A stretch of DNA of 64,000 bases from Cylindrotheca closterium. Taxonomy: Eukaryota > Bacillariophyta > Bacillariophyceae > Bacillariales > Bacillariaceae. The DNA lies in contig CAKOGP040002314.1 of NCBI GenBank assembly GCA_933822405.4, positions 97,364 to 161,363 on the forward strand. Reading direction: 5' to 3'. The position numbers and the translations under genes are program-made. Below the pieces are notes generated by a model. The model had not been told where the DNA came from. It did not search any database and worked only from the letters and a program-made list of their open reading frames with translations. How positions within the stretch are numbered: the stretch's first letter is position 1; every line of letters begins with the position of its first letter. Positions 39,840 through 50,993 of the stretch are shown piece after piece.

Positions 39840-41250
39840 CCAAGGAAATCCATGACGACTGTCGGGATCACAAAGGAAGCTCCACAGAGGTTTTTGCACC
39901 TCGTCCGATTGACTCGTATCATCGCGAAAAAAGTTTGCTTTCTGACGACCAAAATTTGCATTCTCCACAGCCACAATTCCAGCAGTGACATGGACTTATG
40001 AGTCTCATATTTTTCAAAGACGGAAATTGCAGATGCCACCTCATCTTTATCGATGAGAGCCGACTGTACCCTATCTGCCATCTTCGAAATCCAACCTTCT
40101 CGTCCCCATGTGAAAAGCCGTTCGATCATCCATTTTGGAGAAGCATTTCATACCATCCATCCCATGACCTCTCATCCTCGTCATTATCGAGATACTCAAT
40201 CGCATATTTTCCATAATCGTCTTTCCAGCCGAGTAGATGTGGATGAAACATGTCCAGTAACACCTCTCACAGGTCTATTTTATCGTTGGTTACAGAGGAC
40301 ACGATAATGTGGAATGGTGTCCTACCAAAGGAGTCAACAACACCCTCCCTGTATAAATCAATTTGCTCGCGCACTTCATCTACATCAGTTGAAGACGCAT
40401 GATAACACAGCGAATGGACAGGAAGCTTTCGAAAAAGCATCTTCAAACCTTGAACAATGTTCTCCTCGCCATATGTAGTGTTCCTCCAGCAAATCATAGT
40501 CATTGAAACAGCAGTCAGATATATCAGACTCTCCCGTGAAGCAAATATTCGTGAGATTTTCGCATCTATTGAAAACCGTGCGCCCGAACCTTGCAGTCAT
40601 TTCATAATGAAATTCGACAGTGACCAAATTGTCACAGTCCTCAAAGGCAGACCCCTCAATGGATTCAACAGAGGTTGGAATTTCAATTCTGGATAGGGAA
40701 TTGCAGCCCGCGAACGCCCTACAGCCAATTTCTTTCAGGCCTTCTGAAACACATATATCACGAAGTAATAGACAACGTGGGAATGCAATAGATCCGATCT
40801 TCCTCATTGTATGAGGGATTGCAACACCAGCGAGCATTGTGCAATTGAGAAAAAAAATTCTTCCTATCTCTTTCAACCCAGCTTGCAGCTCGGCCTCGAC
40901 GAGCGAGACACAATTCGAACGCCGATTCTTCAATGATAACCACAGTAGAAGGAACTTTGATCTTTCGCAAACTCTCACACTTGCGGAAGGCACTCCAGCC
41001 AATCTCCTTCAAACCTTCCGAAAGATTCACTTCGGTCAACTCATTGCAATCACAAAATGCACGATTCTCAATGACCTCCACCGTAAAGGGCACTGATATC
41101 TTTCTGAGCCGATGACAATGTCGAAACGCAGAACTCCCGATGGTTTTGAGTCCTATGGGCAGATAAACTTTCACTAGGAAGGTTCCATGGCACGATCTAG
41201 AAGGGCGATGGCGTATCAAACGATCGACAACGAGTTGCTTCACGTCGTCT
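39840..41250 (-). pseudogene. Broken BspA-like leucine-rich-repeat gene, copy 2
   Basis: Read leftward, one frame gives IPDDVKQLVVDRLIRHRPS and repeats such as LKTIGSSAFRHCHRLRKISV and LKEIGWSAFRKCESLRKIKV. Near 40915 a single-base shift moves the sequence to another frame, which continues LQAGLKEIGRIFFLNCTML and LSRIEIPTSVESIEGSAFED. Near 40460 a second shift leads to LFRKLPVHSLCYHASSTDVD and FGRTPFHIIVSSV, the ankyrin-like part usual in diatom members. Then an in-frame TGA follows IDL, and another TGA follows MLLQNG. The C-terminal block THKSMSLLELWLWRMQILV is still recognisable. At least seven LRR_5 repeats of about 23 residues remain. Two frameshifts and two stops make this a pseudogene unless the assembly is wrong. 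Confidence 0.78.
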
Positions 41251-41609
41251 GGAATGCAGCCTTACCCACCCCCAGAGTATTTATAAAAGTTGTGTCTATT
41301 TCTTCGATGTTTTCTTCCACGCATCATACCTCAACGAATATAGTAGCTACAAGGTACAATAAACTCCGCAGTATACTACGTATGAATGTGTCACACATTT
41401 TCAAATTTCTATTGTTTCATCCCTACCGGTATATACATACACGTACTGTACAGTATGGGGCATACAAAGGGAGAGGGGAAATATGTGCCCCCTATGTCGA
41501 AATCGTCAAATTGCAAATGATCCCGAACCGCATACAGTAGGTTCAAACCGCAATATAACACAACAGCCCCTGCTCTCTCCTAGCTTCCACTTTCTGTCTA
41601 GCATTCACA
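41251..41609. other. Intergenic/promoter region of the fibrillin gene
   Basis: About 360 bp with TACCGGTA at 41424 and GTACTGTACAGTA near 41444. No gene was supported. Confidence 0.45.
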
Positions 41610-42605
41610 ATGACACACTTTTTTGTCTCTTTCTGGAATGCTGTCTTGGCTGTAGTTGTGATTGCAAACCTATCAAGATCGAGCCAAGCATTCTCGATAC
41701 CTTCGAATCATCGTCATTCCTCAAGATCCATTTCTTCATCGCCCTTCAACAGTCGACACAATCAATGTTTGGTGCTATATTCGGATCTTTCTCCCAGCGA
41801 CGTGAGTGACAACGATGACGACGACGTTGATCCATTAGGGATTGCTGAGGATGTCACAGTGTTAGCTTCGTCTTCTTCTTCTTCTTCTGGTGTCGGATCA
41901 GAAACAACAGATGAGAAGGACTTGACGAAAGAACAACGAGAATCCCTGAAACAAGATCTCCTGCAGCTATGTGCTTCGTATGACCGAGGGTATGGGGCTT
42001 CTCCCTCGGCGCGTCGGCGAGTGGATGACTTGGTGTCTCGGTTAAAAGCGCTGAATCCTACCCCCAAAGATGCGGCACGAGGCATTGATGGAGGCAGTAC
42101 TACCGAAGTGCCTCTCAAGGGAAATTGGAGAATGGTCTGGACGACAGCGTTGGACGTTTTGAATTTGGGAGCCAATCCAATCGCCGCGCCTGGGGCTATT
42201 TATCAAAAGATTGATCCACCATTGGCGACTAACATTATTGATTTCATCCCGCGGATTCAAACCTTGATTCCATCCAATCTCTTGCCATCCTCTTTGCTAC
42301 GAGCCGAGGTGCAAACGAGGACCTCTTCCCGGGCCAATTCTTCCAACCGAGTGGGTCTAGTCTTTGAAAGTGTCAAGTTGGAGCCAGTGGAAGTACTGGG
42401 ATTTGCCAAGCCTGACTTTTTGCCTCCGCTTTCCATTCAGTTCCCACAACTGGATCTTTCGGACTTGAACTTGCCAGGAGTCGATCCAGAGAATAGTCCA
42501 GGTTTCTTTGATGTCGTCTATCTCGATGAGAAAATGTTGATCATTCAACAGAATGAGCCGGGTGGTTATTTTGTATCCGTCAAAGTCCCAAATTGTGATC
42601 CTTAA
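41610..42605 (+). CDS. Plastid lipid-associated protein (PAP/fibrillin family)
   Basis: A 331-aa single-exon protein. The N-terminus is a signal peptide ending LSRSSQA-FSIP, with Phe at the +1 position (residue 28). That is the diatom rule for crossing the four plastid membranes, so the mature protein should be in the plastid. An acidic/Ser-rich stretch (~60-95) is followed by the PAP_fibrillin domain: ESLKQDLLQLCASYDRGYGA, LKGNWRMVWTTALDVLNLG, GAIYQKIDPPLATNIIDFIP, and near the end the characteristic FFDVVYLDEKMLIIQQNEPG followed by GYFVSV. Fibrillins bind lipids in plastoglobules and thylakoids. It is followed convergently by the plastid pyruvate kinase gene. Confidence 0.88.
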   Translation: MTHFFVSFWNAVLAVVVIANLSRSSQAFSIPSNHRHSSRSISSSPFNSRHNQCLVLYSDLSPSDVSDNDDDDVDPLGIAEDVTVLASSSSSSSGVGSETTDEKDLTKEQRESLKQDLLQLCASYDRGYGASPSARRRVDDLVSRLKALNPTPKDAARGIDGGSTTEVPLKGNWRMVWTTALDVLNLGANPIAAPGAIYQKIDPPLATNIIDFIPRIQTLIPSNLLPSSLLRAEVQTRTSSRANSSNRVGLVFESVKLEPVEVLGFAKPDFLPPLSIQFPQLDLSDLNLPGVDPENSPGFFDVVYLDEKMLIIQQNEPGGYFVSVKVPNCDP

Positions 42606-42762
42606 AAGCATCTGTAACCATTGCCTCAACTAGACCATGCACCGTTCCAAATATTTATTGGTAATGATAGTATTTTACTTTTAGCAAACTCTCGTTGATG
42701 CCGCCGTTTGCGTTCTCAGGCAACAACCGAGGTATGTACATTTTTAATGATAAAGGACAGAT

Positions 42763-44728
42763 TTATAGATCAGAGTCCCAAACTGTAGGACCTGCAGCAG
42801 GAACGACACGTACAATGTTGGCAGCTCCTGGGGTTCCAAATGGAAACCCAGCCGTTACGACCAACAAGTCACTTGGACTGTCAACAAGACCTTTCTTAAT
42901 GGCCATCTTGCAGGCATCCGCAAGCATGGATCGGAAGTTGTCCGTATCAATCGAGGCAGCATCACTGAATTCAGGATAGACACCCCACGACAAAACCAAC
43001 TGCCGGGCAGACTCCTTCAAGGGGCAAACAGCCATGATTGGAACATCGGGTCTCTTTTTGGAAGCCCGTTTGGCTGTGGATCCACCGACGGTAAAGGTCA
43101 CAATGCACTTGGCATTGACGGTGCGGGCAATTTGTTTGGCGGCCAAGATAATGGCGGCTGCGGCAGTTCCGTCATTTTCTGGATCAAACGCTTGCAAGTA
43201 TTTTTTGTAATGGGGATCGGATTCGACACGGTTGATAATTCGCTGTTGCATGAAGACAGACTCTTCCGGGAACTGAAAGAGTAAAGAATATAACGACGGG
43301 AATGACAGATCATCAACAAAGACAAATATAACCAAGCAACATAAAGGCGGTGAGGATCGGGATTCTTTCGGTACACATTTTGCAACAATGTGGTTCACGT
43401 ACCGATCCAGCTGCACTCTCAGCACTCAACATAATCGCATCAGCACCATCGTAAATGGCAGTGGCGACATCACTGGCTTCGGCTCGGGTAGGAGTTGGAG
43501 ATTCGATCATGGATTCCAACATCTGCGTGGCAACCACTACAGGCTTTCCCTGTGCACGACATTCATCGACAATCATCTTTTGCAGAATGGGGACATCCTC
43601 GGGTAGACATTCGACACCCAAATCTCCACGGGCCACCATGATTCCGTCGCACAAGTTCACAATTTGTTGAAGCGAGTCTCCTTCGAAACAACTGGGCTTT
43701 TCAATCTTGGCCATGACGTTAGGTCTAATGGTAGCATGAGGCATGTGTTCCAAGATGAGACGGTTGATCTCCATGATATCTTCGGGACGTTGAACGAATG
43801 ACAAAGCTACCCAGTCAACCCCCATGTTCAACATGAATTCCAAATCGGCACGATCCTTGGGAGTCAAGGCCGAAATTTCTAGAACCGAGTCGGGTGTGTT
43901 AACCCCCTTTTGTAAGCAAAAGTGACGATTTGGAGTAAAATGAATAACAAACAAGTGAATTAGTCAGAGGAATGATTGCATGAAGCACTTTCAGAAATGG
44001 ACAAGCAACATTTCCACACGCACCTTCTTGTCCTTGATCTTTCCAGGGACGTCGACGACGCATTCCAAATATCCTGGCCCGGTTCCAATGACGGTCACTT
44101 TGACTTTTCCGTCGTCAATCAGCAAGTTATGGCCAACTTTGGATGCCTCAATAATCTCGGGATGTGGCAACATGACACGTTGATTGTTTCCTGGTGTGGG
44201 ATCCAAGTCAAATCGAAAGGTTTGTCCAGGTTGCAACATTTCTCCTTCAGGATTGGCAAAGGTTCCGACACGCAATTTGGGTCCTTGTAAATCACCCAAG
44301 ACACCAATGGGATGGTCGTGCTTCGCTTCCACTGCTCGAATGATATCCAACAATTCTTGCTTTTGGGCATGTTCTCCGTGAGAAAAGTTGAGGCGAAAGA
44401 CATCAGCACCTGCCAAAAACAACTTTTCAATCATTTCAAAGGACGACGAAGCAGGTCCAAGCGTGGCCAATTGTTTTGTCTTTTTGCGAAATCGAGCACT
44501 TTGCTTGTATCCGGTGTCGTAGCTCACGGCCGATTCAAAGCCTGAGCCATAACCGGGGGGACTTCCATTGACGGGTTGACGAGCATTGTAGACAGGCCAA
44601 TAGGACTTTGTGGACATCTCTAACGAGGTGGTGGACTGAGATTGAATTTTGGCATTGCCAGGAGTGAAGGCCAATGCTGGAGCCAACGCAAAGGAAAGAA
44701 GGAAAGTAACAGCTACTTGAATTTTCAT
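42763..44728 (-). CDS. Pyruvate kinase, predicted plastid-targeted (3 exons)
   Basis: Exons 44728-44024, 43906-43403 and 43272-42763, all junctions phase 0, give 572 aa. The enzyme makes pyruvate and ATP from phosphoenolpyruvate and ADP. Motifs: [22 protein letters not shown], the signature [12 protein letters not shown] with the catalytic Lys, [10 protein letters not shown], and [20 protein letters not shown] followed by [16 protein letters not shown]. The C-terminal allosteric domain is present ([34 protein letters not shown]). The N-terminus [24 protein letters not shown] is a signal peptide with the diatom Phe +1 cleavage motif, which suggests import into the plastid. The intron at the SAAGS/FPEE junction is inside the most conserved block, which fixes the splice sites. 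Confidence 0.93.
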
Positions 44729-45130
44729 TGTTCAGTTTGTATTGGAATCCTGATAAGGAAGTGATTCTGGTACTCGTATCCCCGATGGAAGTTGACAACC
44801 AGACTTTGCAAAATACGTCGTGGATTGATTGCTGTCAAATGACGTTTGTGAAGGTCTTTGTTCTGATTCGCTGAATTTTTCATGAGATATCTTGTCCTCG
44901 AAAATTCCAAACACGTACGAGCAATAACGTATCTTTAAAATGAAGGGTCGAATGGGTCGTCACATTCGATCAACGTTGCATATCATCAGTAATAAAAGTT
45001 GGCGATGGTGGACTGTCCCCCGACTATCGCACATGTGTCCCAGATTTCTCAAACCAAACCTCATTCCACAGAGGTTCTTCATTCTTCATACTCCCAAGGA
45101 AGGCATTGAGAGACCTTCCTTTGCCCAACG
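44729..45130. other. Divergent promoter region between pyruvate kinase and the protease
   Basis: About 400 bp. At 44876-44906 is a ~30-bp sequence (with CTTGTCCTCGAAAATT) that recurs downstream of the protease at 47813-47846. No gene was supported. Confidence 0.5.
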
Positions 45131-47553
45131 ATGAGAATCCATGGATTTTCAAATAGTATTGAACTATCAATTGTGGCTACAAGCGTCCTACAATTTGCCT
45201 TGACTGCAAAAGCCCAAGATTATTCCTGTGATTTGCAACAAGACAATTGTCCCACCAAAGAAGATGAGGTTTGTGATCAGAATAGCAGTTGTGGGGCTTT
45301 TTCAGACTGTTATGACTGTAATATAGAGACGTGTCATCAATTGTCGTTTGATTGCGAAGGCTGCCTTAATGCTGAGGGCTGCTATTGGTGTCCTGGTGAT
45401 GCTCAATGTTACAATTCGGATTCTTACGGAACCTACCCTCCTGATTACATTTCTCTCGCGGGAAAGCAGCATCGCATGAAAAAAATGGATCGGGTTACAG
45501 AATGTCCATTGCCTGAAGACTTTTTTTCGGGACAGACTTCGGAAGTCTCCATGTGTCAGAAGAGTGTCAATGAACAATTCAGGTGAGTACGATGGAATTT
45601 GAGACGTCAACTTGCATTATTCTTTTCTAACTCGATCCCTGCTATCGCTCTCTCTCTTCTATCGTCGTTTTTCTACCAACCACCATTAGAGATCCATTGT
45701 ATGACTCTGGACACTGGGCCTATAAAATGATTAATGTCTTGCCAGTCTGGGAACAGGGATATACTGGAAAGGGTGTCCGAGTACGAGTCAACGATGACGG
45801 CGTCGACGCAGATCATGTCGAAATTTCTGACAAATACGATGACGAAGGATCATGTACCATTGCAGGCGCTTCCAATCGATGGTACGATGCTTCTCATGGA
45901 ACAAAGGTAGCATCTACTATTGCTGGATCTGCCAACAATGGAGCCTGTTCCATGGGAATCGCACATCAAGCGACAATTTCTTCTTGCAACCTGTTTGAGT
46001 ACATTGAAGGTTCACCAGAGGTCCTGGTGGAGAAGCTGGATTATTTTGATATTTCCAACAACTCGTGGCAAAATACTGTGTGTCACCCCAACGATTTGTC
46101 GGGGCGAAAGCTTGCGCAACTTTTTCAAGGTCAATGTCCATTTCAATCAACAGCATCTTCGAACCCTTGTGAGATTTGCGATTTTGAATTCTCGTTGTCG
46201 GTTGATTGTGAGAATGCTATCTACAAACATTGTGGAGCTTCATACACTTATCAAGAGGATAGTCTGGCTTGCAATGAATACTCTCACATTCTGATCGACA
46301 GCTGTCAATATCAAATCTTTCGCGACTTTCAAGTTAATGAAGTGGAAAAGGGTGTTCAATTTGGTCGAGAAGGAAAGGGTGCCATTTATGTGGTGGCAGC
46401 GGGCAACTACTATAATTTGGGCGTTGACGTCAACATGGATCGCATCACCAATACCCGCTATACGATTGCAGTCGGCGCTGTAGACAAGAACGAAAATCAC
46501 GCAAGCTACTCGAATCCTGGAGCGGCTTTGTTTGTAACAGCACCAGGAGGCGACGTAGAGTCGAGAATGAACCTTCCAGCGGCCAAGGTCGGAGGCGGAT
46601 GTACGGATTCCAGTCACGGAACCTCCTTCGCAGCGCCCGTTGTTACCGGTGTGATTGCATTGATTTTGGAAGCCAATCCTACTTTGACATGGCGAGATGT
46701 CCAGCGGATCATTGCTTCCACCTCACGCATGGTGGAGGATGACAATGACGATACTCGAATGGTGAATGATGCAGGTTATCAGCATTCCAACTTGTATGGA
46801 TTTGGAATCATTGATGCAGAGAAGGCTGTTAGCGCCGCTCTAATGTGGAAGAACTTGCCACCGGAAGGAACGTTCATATGGCAGTCGGGAAAGCTGAATT
46901 TGCCAATTATTGATGATCCAAACGATACCCTGGAACTCCAAGCTACGTTGTATCGAAGTGACGTTACCATTGAATCTATTACGGTTGAGCTTGATCTTGA
47001 ACATATTTCGCGAGGGGATTTGGACGTCACATTGACATCTCCATCGGGAGTTGTTTCTAAGCTTCATCAAGGAGGGCAACAGGAACAATTGAGTATTGGG
47101 ACTGGCAACGGTTGGCAACTGATGACCTTGAAGAATCTGGGAGAAACAGCTACTGGAACCTGGACGTTGTCAATACGCGACACAAAGGCGGGAAGTCTAG
47201 GAGAGTGCTCAGATATGCACTACCTGATTTCTGATTTTGCATTTGTGGGATGCCGAGCATTGGCCATTTCCGCATGTCGAAATGGGGAAATGAACCAAAA
47301 TTATTGGAATCGCTTGTCCTTTGATCACCCTCTTCGTTTGGCCAGAGACCCCCAGACGGGATTGACCTTCGAGGAGTCTTGTTGTGCGTGTGGAGGAGGT
47401 AGACGGGCCGACAATGGCCCAAACGCGCTACGGAGTTGGAAGCTTGTTATAGCTGGCCATGGTGATGGTTCTTCTAGTGTTTCGTTGATGAGAGGGGGGA
47501 TATGGTTGTTTGCGATTTCGATGGTTGTTCCTTTGATATTTGCTTTGGGTTGA
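45131..47553 (+). CDS. Secreted/membrane subtilisin-kexin-like serine protease with P domain (2 exons)
   Basis: Exons 45131-45582 and 45690-47553 join at phase 2 to 771 aa. After a signal peptide (ELSIVATSVLQFALTAKA) comes a Cys-rich PSI-like region (CDCYDCN-type spacing, EGCLNAEGCYWCPGDAQC). The S8 catalytic domain follows: Asp in RVRVNDDGVDADHV (~186), His in DASHGTKVA (H220), SNNSW, VVAAGN and Ser in DSSHGTSFAAPVV (S463). Next is a proprotein-convertase P domain with ELDLEHISRGDLDVTLTSPS and GTWTLSIRDTKAG. The C-terminus is a Cys cluster (SCCACGGG) and a hydrophobic tail (GGIWLFAISMVVPLIFALG), so it is membrane- or GPI-anchored. The expected role is processing of precursors after basic residues in the secretory pathway or at the surface. 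An insertion with extra cysteines (CPFQSTASSNPCEICDFEF) splits the catalytic domain between the His and Ser. Confidence 0.9.
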
Positions 47554-48228
47554 GTGAGATCAAGAAACGACTATCCATTCTACCTGAAGTAAATTGTATG
47601 GGATCCGTTGCACACGGGTGACATTCCACCCGGCAATAATGGCGTAGACGATGCGCTGACAAAGTTGACTCCAAAGTCACCTTGAAGAAGGTATGCGAAA
47701 GGAACAGGAAAAAAAGATTCCTAGAAATATGTTTTGAGGCTCATAATAGCGCCTCGGAAACAAGAGAACGCGAAGATTTGGTCGTCGAAGAAGACGAGGC
47801 TCATTTCCAATATTTTTTCAGGAGATATATCTTGTCCTCGAAAATTGTCTCAAGCGGAGTATCGGAGTATCCTCCGCCGTTGGTTTCTGGTGGTGATGCA
47901 CATCTTCTCATGGAAAGGCTTCTTTTCGTCCATGATAGTAAAGTCGTGGAAAGTGTCGTTTCTGCTGTAGTTTTGGCTTCGATGATGCGACTGCTTATTC
48001 TGTCTTTTGCTTTTTCGTTCCAATGATTGATGATTGCCGGGTGGACGAGATACCGGTACCTGGTGCCAGGGTACTGTAGAATTGAGAAGGACTGACTCCT
48101 CACTCCTCACTTCTCACACGACTCCTTCGAAGTAACATTTGGAGACTAAACAATTCCCGACAGTCACAATCTGTTTGACGAAAAAAAAGGAGACATCAAT
48201 AAAAATATATAATCCGTCATGAAAAACC
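47554..48228. other. Intergenic region upstream of the STELLO-like gene
   Basis: About 675 bp containing the second copy of the ~30-bp repeat (47813-47846), and GATACCGGTACCTGGTGCCA at 48049-48068. No convincing gene. An out-of-frame ATG at 48219 overlaps the start of the next CDS. Confidence 0.45.
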
Positions 48229-50754
48229 ATGAAAAGGAACCAAACTGCAGCAGCATTACTGATCGTAGTAGGTCTTCTGATCATTCGAAACGCTAATTTC
48301 AGTGCTGAAATTTCTAATTTGTTGCGGAGCGGAAATGATGCTGATCGTAATAATTTCGGCGTTCGGTCAGAACCACCGACGAACGATGATACCTTGAATA
48401 AAAATTCACTGAATAATGCACACACAGAACAAACGATACAACTTCCAAGTGCGCAATCTGTAATACCTGACCAATCGTCAGGGAAGGGCTTCAAGGGGGA
48501 AAAGATTCGAGACTTCTCAAGTCCAAGGGCAGAGCTAAGAAAGGCAAGCGATTCCAACGAATCGTTGCCTTGGGAGAACGACTTCAAGGCCAAATGTATC
48601 AAGTGGGGTGTAGTGACTACCATCTTTGATCCCACGGAAGCTATATCGAGAGTCTCAAACTTGCCCGAATGGTGTTTAGTTGTGGTGGCAGATACCAAAA
48701 CACCTACCAACTATATGGAAGCCTTTGAAACAATGGGTGGAGCGACGGAAGTCACCTTCTTTTTTTCATCGGAACTTCAAAATACATGGGAACACCTGGA
48801 TGGGCCAATAGGTGACTTTGTGCGCACTATGCCCTTGGGGCACGTTGGACGAAAGAATTTGGGGTATCTGTTTGCGATTCTGCATGGCGCCGATTTCTTG
48901 TTTGATTTTGACGACGCCAAATTCATCAAAGTGGACGAGGTGACAGGCAAGCCTGTTGAAATTCTTCCATCAATAGAAACAATCGACAATGTGGCTATAG
49001 CGATATCTGGGCCATTAGCGTTCAACCCTTATCCAATGATGAATATGTCAGTTCCAGCTCCATCTTGGGCCCGTGGTTTTCCTTTGCAATATATAAATGA
49101 CACTGCAACTCAAGGACGGGCATTCTTTCAGCAGTCGATGCCATTTGTTTCCAAATCGCACTCCATCGGTGTGATTCAGTTCTTAGTCGATGGTAATCCT
49201 GATGTCGACACCAACCATCGAATGATGCATCCATTACCAATGACATTCGACAACAGTGAAAATGCAACAAATGTCCTGGTTCCAAAGCATGCGTATTGCC
49301 CATACAATGCTCAAGCTACAATTCATACACAGCCTGCCCTTTGGGCTACCTTACTTCCTACAACAGTCCCACATCGTGTCTCAGATATTTGGCGGTCGTA
49401 CTTTGCTCAGTGCATCTTTGCCGACTCGAACCTTCGGCTGGTGTTCGCGCCTCCAAAGATTGAACAACAAATACCAACCGAGCGTGACATTTTGGCTGAC
49501 TCTTCTGCCGAAAATGACCTGAACATTAAAAGTGGAAAATTGATTCATTTTTTGTCCACTTGGGACTCTGAGCACCTCCATTTTCCCGAGCGAGTGGAGC
49601 AGCTATGGATTGATCTGTACGAACGATCATATATTGAGCTCGACGATGTTGTGGCAATGCAAAAGTGGCTCAAAGCGTTGGTTGCAATGGACTACCAGTT
49701 TCCCGACCTGAAGCCTAGATTCCGTAACGTTGCCATGATGGGTCAATTTAATGATGCACACTCTCATATTGCAACGACTCAAATAATGATTTGGAGTCAG
49801 AAGCAAAGAGAGCGGTTCCAAATTGCAATTGCAGCGGCTCCAGTCGAGAAAGCTCAACTAGCGTACTTAGAGGCCCAGCACATAGAGGTTCTACAATCTT
49901 ACCAATTGAAACCTATTGGGATTGGTGCTTTGTGTTGCAAAAAGTTGAGTTTTGAGTGTTGTGACGACATGGGTTACTACAACCCGATGAGCAACTTGAT
50001 GAGAACTTTGCTGCGCTTTGGAAACTCTTCGACGATTGAGGCAGTACTTTATGCCCACGATGATGCCCTGTTGAACCTAACCGAGCTATCGGAAGGTAGG
50101 TATCCTTTCCCAACCGACAAGATTATTGCCAATCGACAACTATCGGAGGTTGACAATGTCGAGTACGTTGATTTAAGGACCATACCTGACAGAGCGAAAG
50201 CACAGAGATTTTCCCATCGCGTTTTCCCGAATGGCACAGTATCTGATGTAGACAAGACTATTTTTGTGAATAATTCAAGCGAGTTAAGCAAGAAAATCCC
50301 AAAATTGCATGACAAATGGGAACGATGGGGGCATACATACTGTGCACCAGCGCAACAGCAAATGGCAATGGACCCTGAATTTGCAAAATATCTTGACCCA
50401 GATGGTTCGGCATGGTTTCCGTTTCACACACAATCTGACTTTCTCATGGTACCAACAAAATATGCCGAACCTTTCGCAGAGGCTGTAAACATACACCTAA
50501 AATACCTTGTTTGGTTAGAGTGTGCGATTGGTAAGATAGTGGATATTCTTCAGCAGCAGCTGCAAGCACCCACCCGGCTCGTGTATCTTTGCACAAAATT
50601 CAAGAGCAAATATCGAGGCTGGTTTTCACCAATTTATGACTGCAATAAGTCCAATGATACCATAGCTGTTTTCCATCCCCTCAAGTGGAGAAAGCGATTC
50701 GACGTTTTTTGGGAGAACTCCGACCTTATTAATTTTCCGCTGGAGGCACAATAG
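48229..50754 (+). CDS. STELLO-like (DUF288) Golgi glycosyltransferase-family protein
   Basis: An intronless 841-aa protein. A short N-terminal anchor (AALLIVVGLLIIRNANFSA, residues ~8-26) predicts a Golgi type II topology. The conserved domain begins KWGVVTTIFDPTEAISRVSN (~125) and continues LPEWCLVVVADTKTPTNYME, GHVGRKNLGYLFAILHGADF and LFDFDDAKFI, with a D-x-D-D element near residue 226. The family Pfam DUF288 includes Arabidopsis STELLO1/2, which help cellulose synthase complex assembly and trafficking in the Golgi. Diatoms do not make plant-type cellulose walls, so the role here is open. The second half (from ~470) includes KWLKALVAMDYQFPDLKPRF and ECAIGKIVDILQQQ and lacks recognisable motifs. 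Potential N-glycosylation sites such as NMS, NDT and NAT fit a luminal domain. Confidence 0.86.
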   Translation: MKRNQTAAALLIVVGLLIIRNANFSAEISNLLRSGNDADRNNFGVRSEPPTNDDTLNKNSLNNAHTEQTIQLPSAQSVIPDQSSGKGFKGEKIRDFSSPRAELRKASDSNESLPWENDFKAKCIKWGVVTTIFDPTEAISRVSNLPEWCLVVVADTKTPTNYMEAFETMGGATEVTFFFSSELQNTWEHLDGPIGDFVRTMPLGHVGRKNLGYLFAILHGADFLFDFDDAKFIKVDEVTGKPVEILPSIETIDNVAIAISGPLAFNPYPMMNMSVPAPSWARGFPLQYINDTATQGRAFFQQSMPFVSKSHSIGVIQFLVDGNPDVDTNHRMMHPLPMTFDNSENATNVLVPKHAYCPYNAQATIHTQPALWATLLPTTVPHRVSDIWRSYFAQCIFADSNLRLVFAPPKIEQQIPTERDILADSSAENDLNIKSGKLIHFLSTWDSEHLHFPERVEQLWIDLYERSYIELDDVVAMQKWLKALVAMDYQFPDLKPRFRNVAMMGQFNDAHSHIATTQIMIWSQKQRERFQIAIAAAPVEKAQLAYLEAQHIEVLQSYQLKPIGIGALCCKKLSFECCDDMGYYNPMSNLMRTLLRFGNSSTIEAVLYAHDDALLNLTELSEGRYPFPTDKIIANRQLSEVDNVEYVDLRTIPDRAKAQRFSHRVFPNGTVSDVDKTIFVNNSSELSKKIPKLHDKWERWGHTYCAPAQQQMAMDPEFAKYLDPDGSAWFPFHTQSDFLMVPTKYAEPFAEAVNIHLKYLVWLECAIGKIVDILQQQLQAPTRLVYLCTKFKSKYRGWFSPIYDCNKSNDTIAVFHPLKWRKRFDVFWENSDLINFPLEAQ

Positions 50755-50993
50755 CATTGTCCTGCAAATAGATGCATGGGCCACTGAAACCAAGAGTTGT
50801 ATATCAAATTTTATCAAATCAGCTGCATCCGTCTCACGAGTAGAAAACTAGTATCTAATTCTGTTATTGTACCGGTACCATACCGGTACTCACGGACATG
50901 AAGGAAACTGGAGGTCCGTACGTCAACCACAAAGATGGATAGCGAACAGAGACCTCAGATATACTCTTGCTCAGATGAAGTGTTTGACACGGC
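50755..50993. other. Intergenic region with TACCGGTA pair
   Basis: Contains TACCGGTA at 50870-50877 and 50881-50888 just before the tandem repeat. No gene was supported. Confidence 0.45.

Noticed and set aside
39650..39988. Plus-strand ORF with a long Ile/Val run that looks like a membrane helix
   Set aside because: The run is the translation of an ATC/GTA-rich imperfect repeat, and the rest of the frame is antisense to the LRR pseudogene copy 2.
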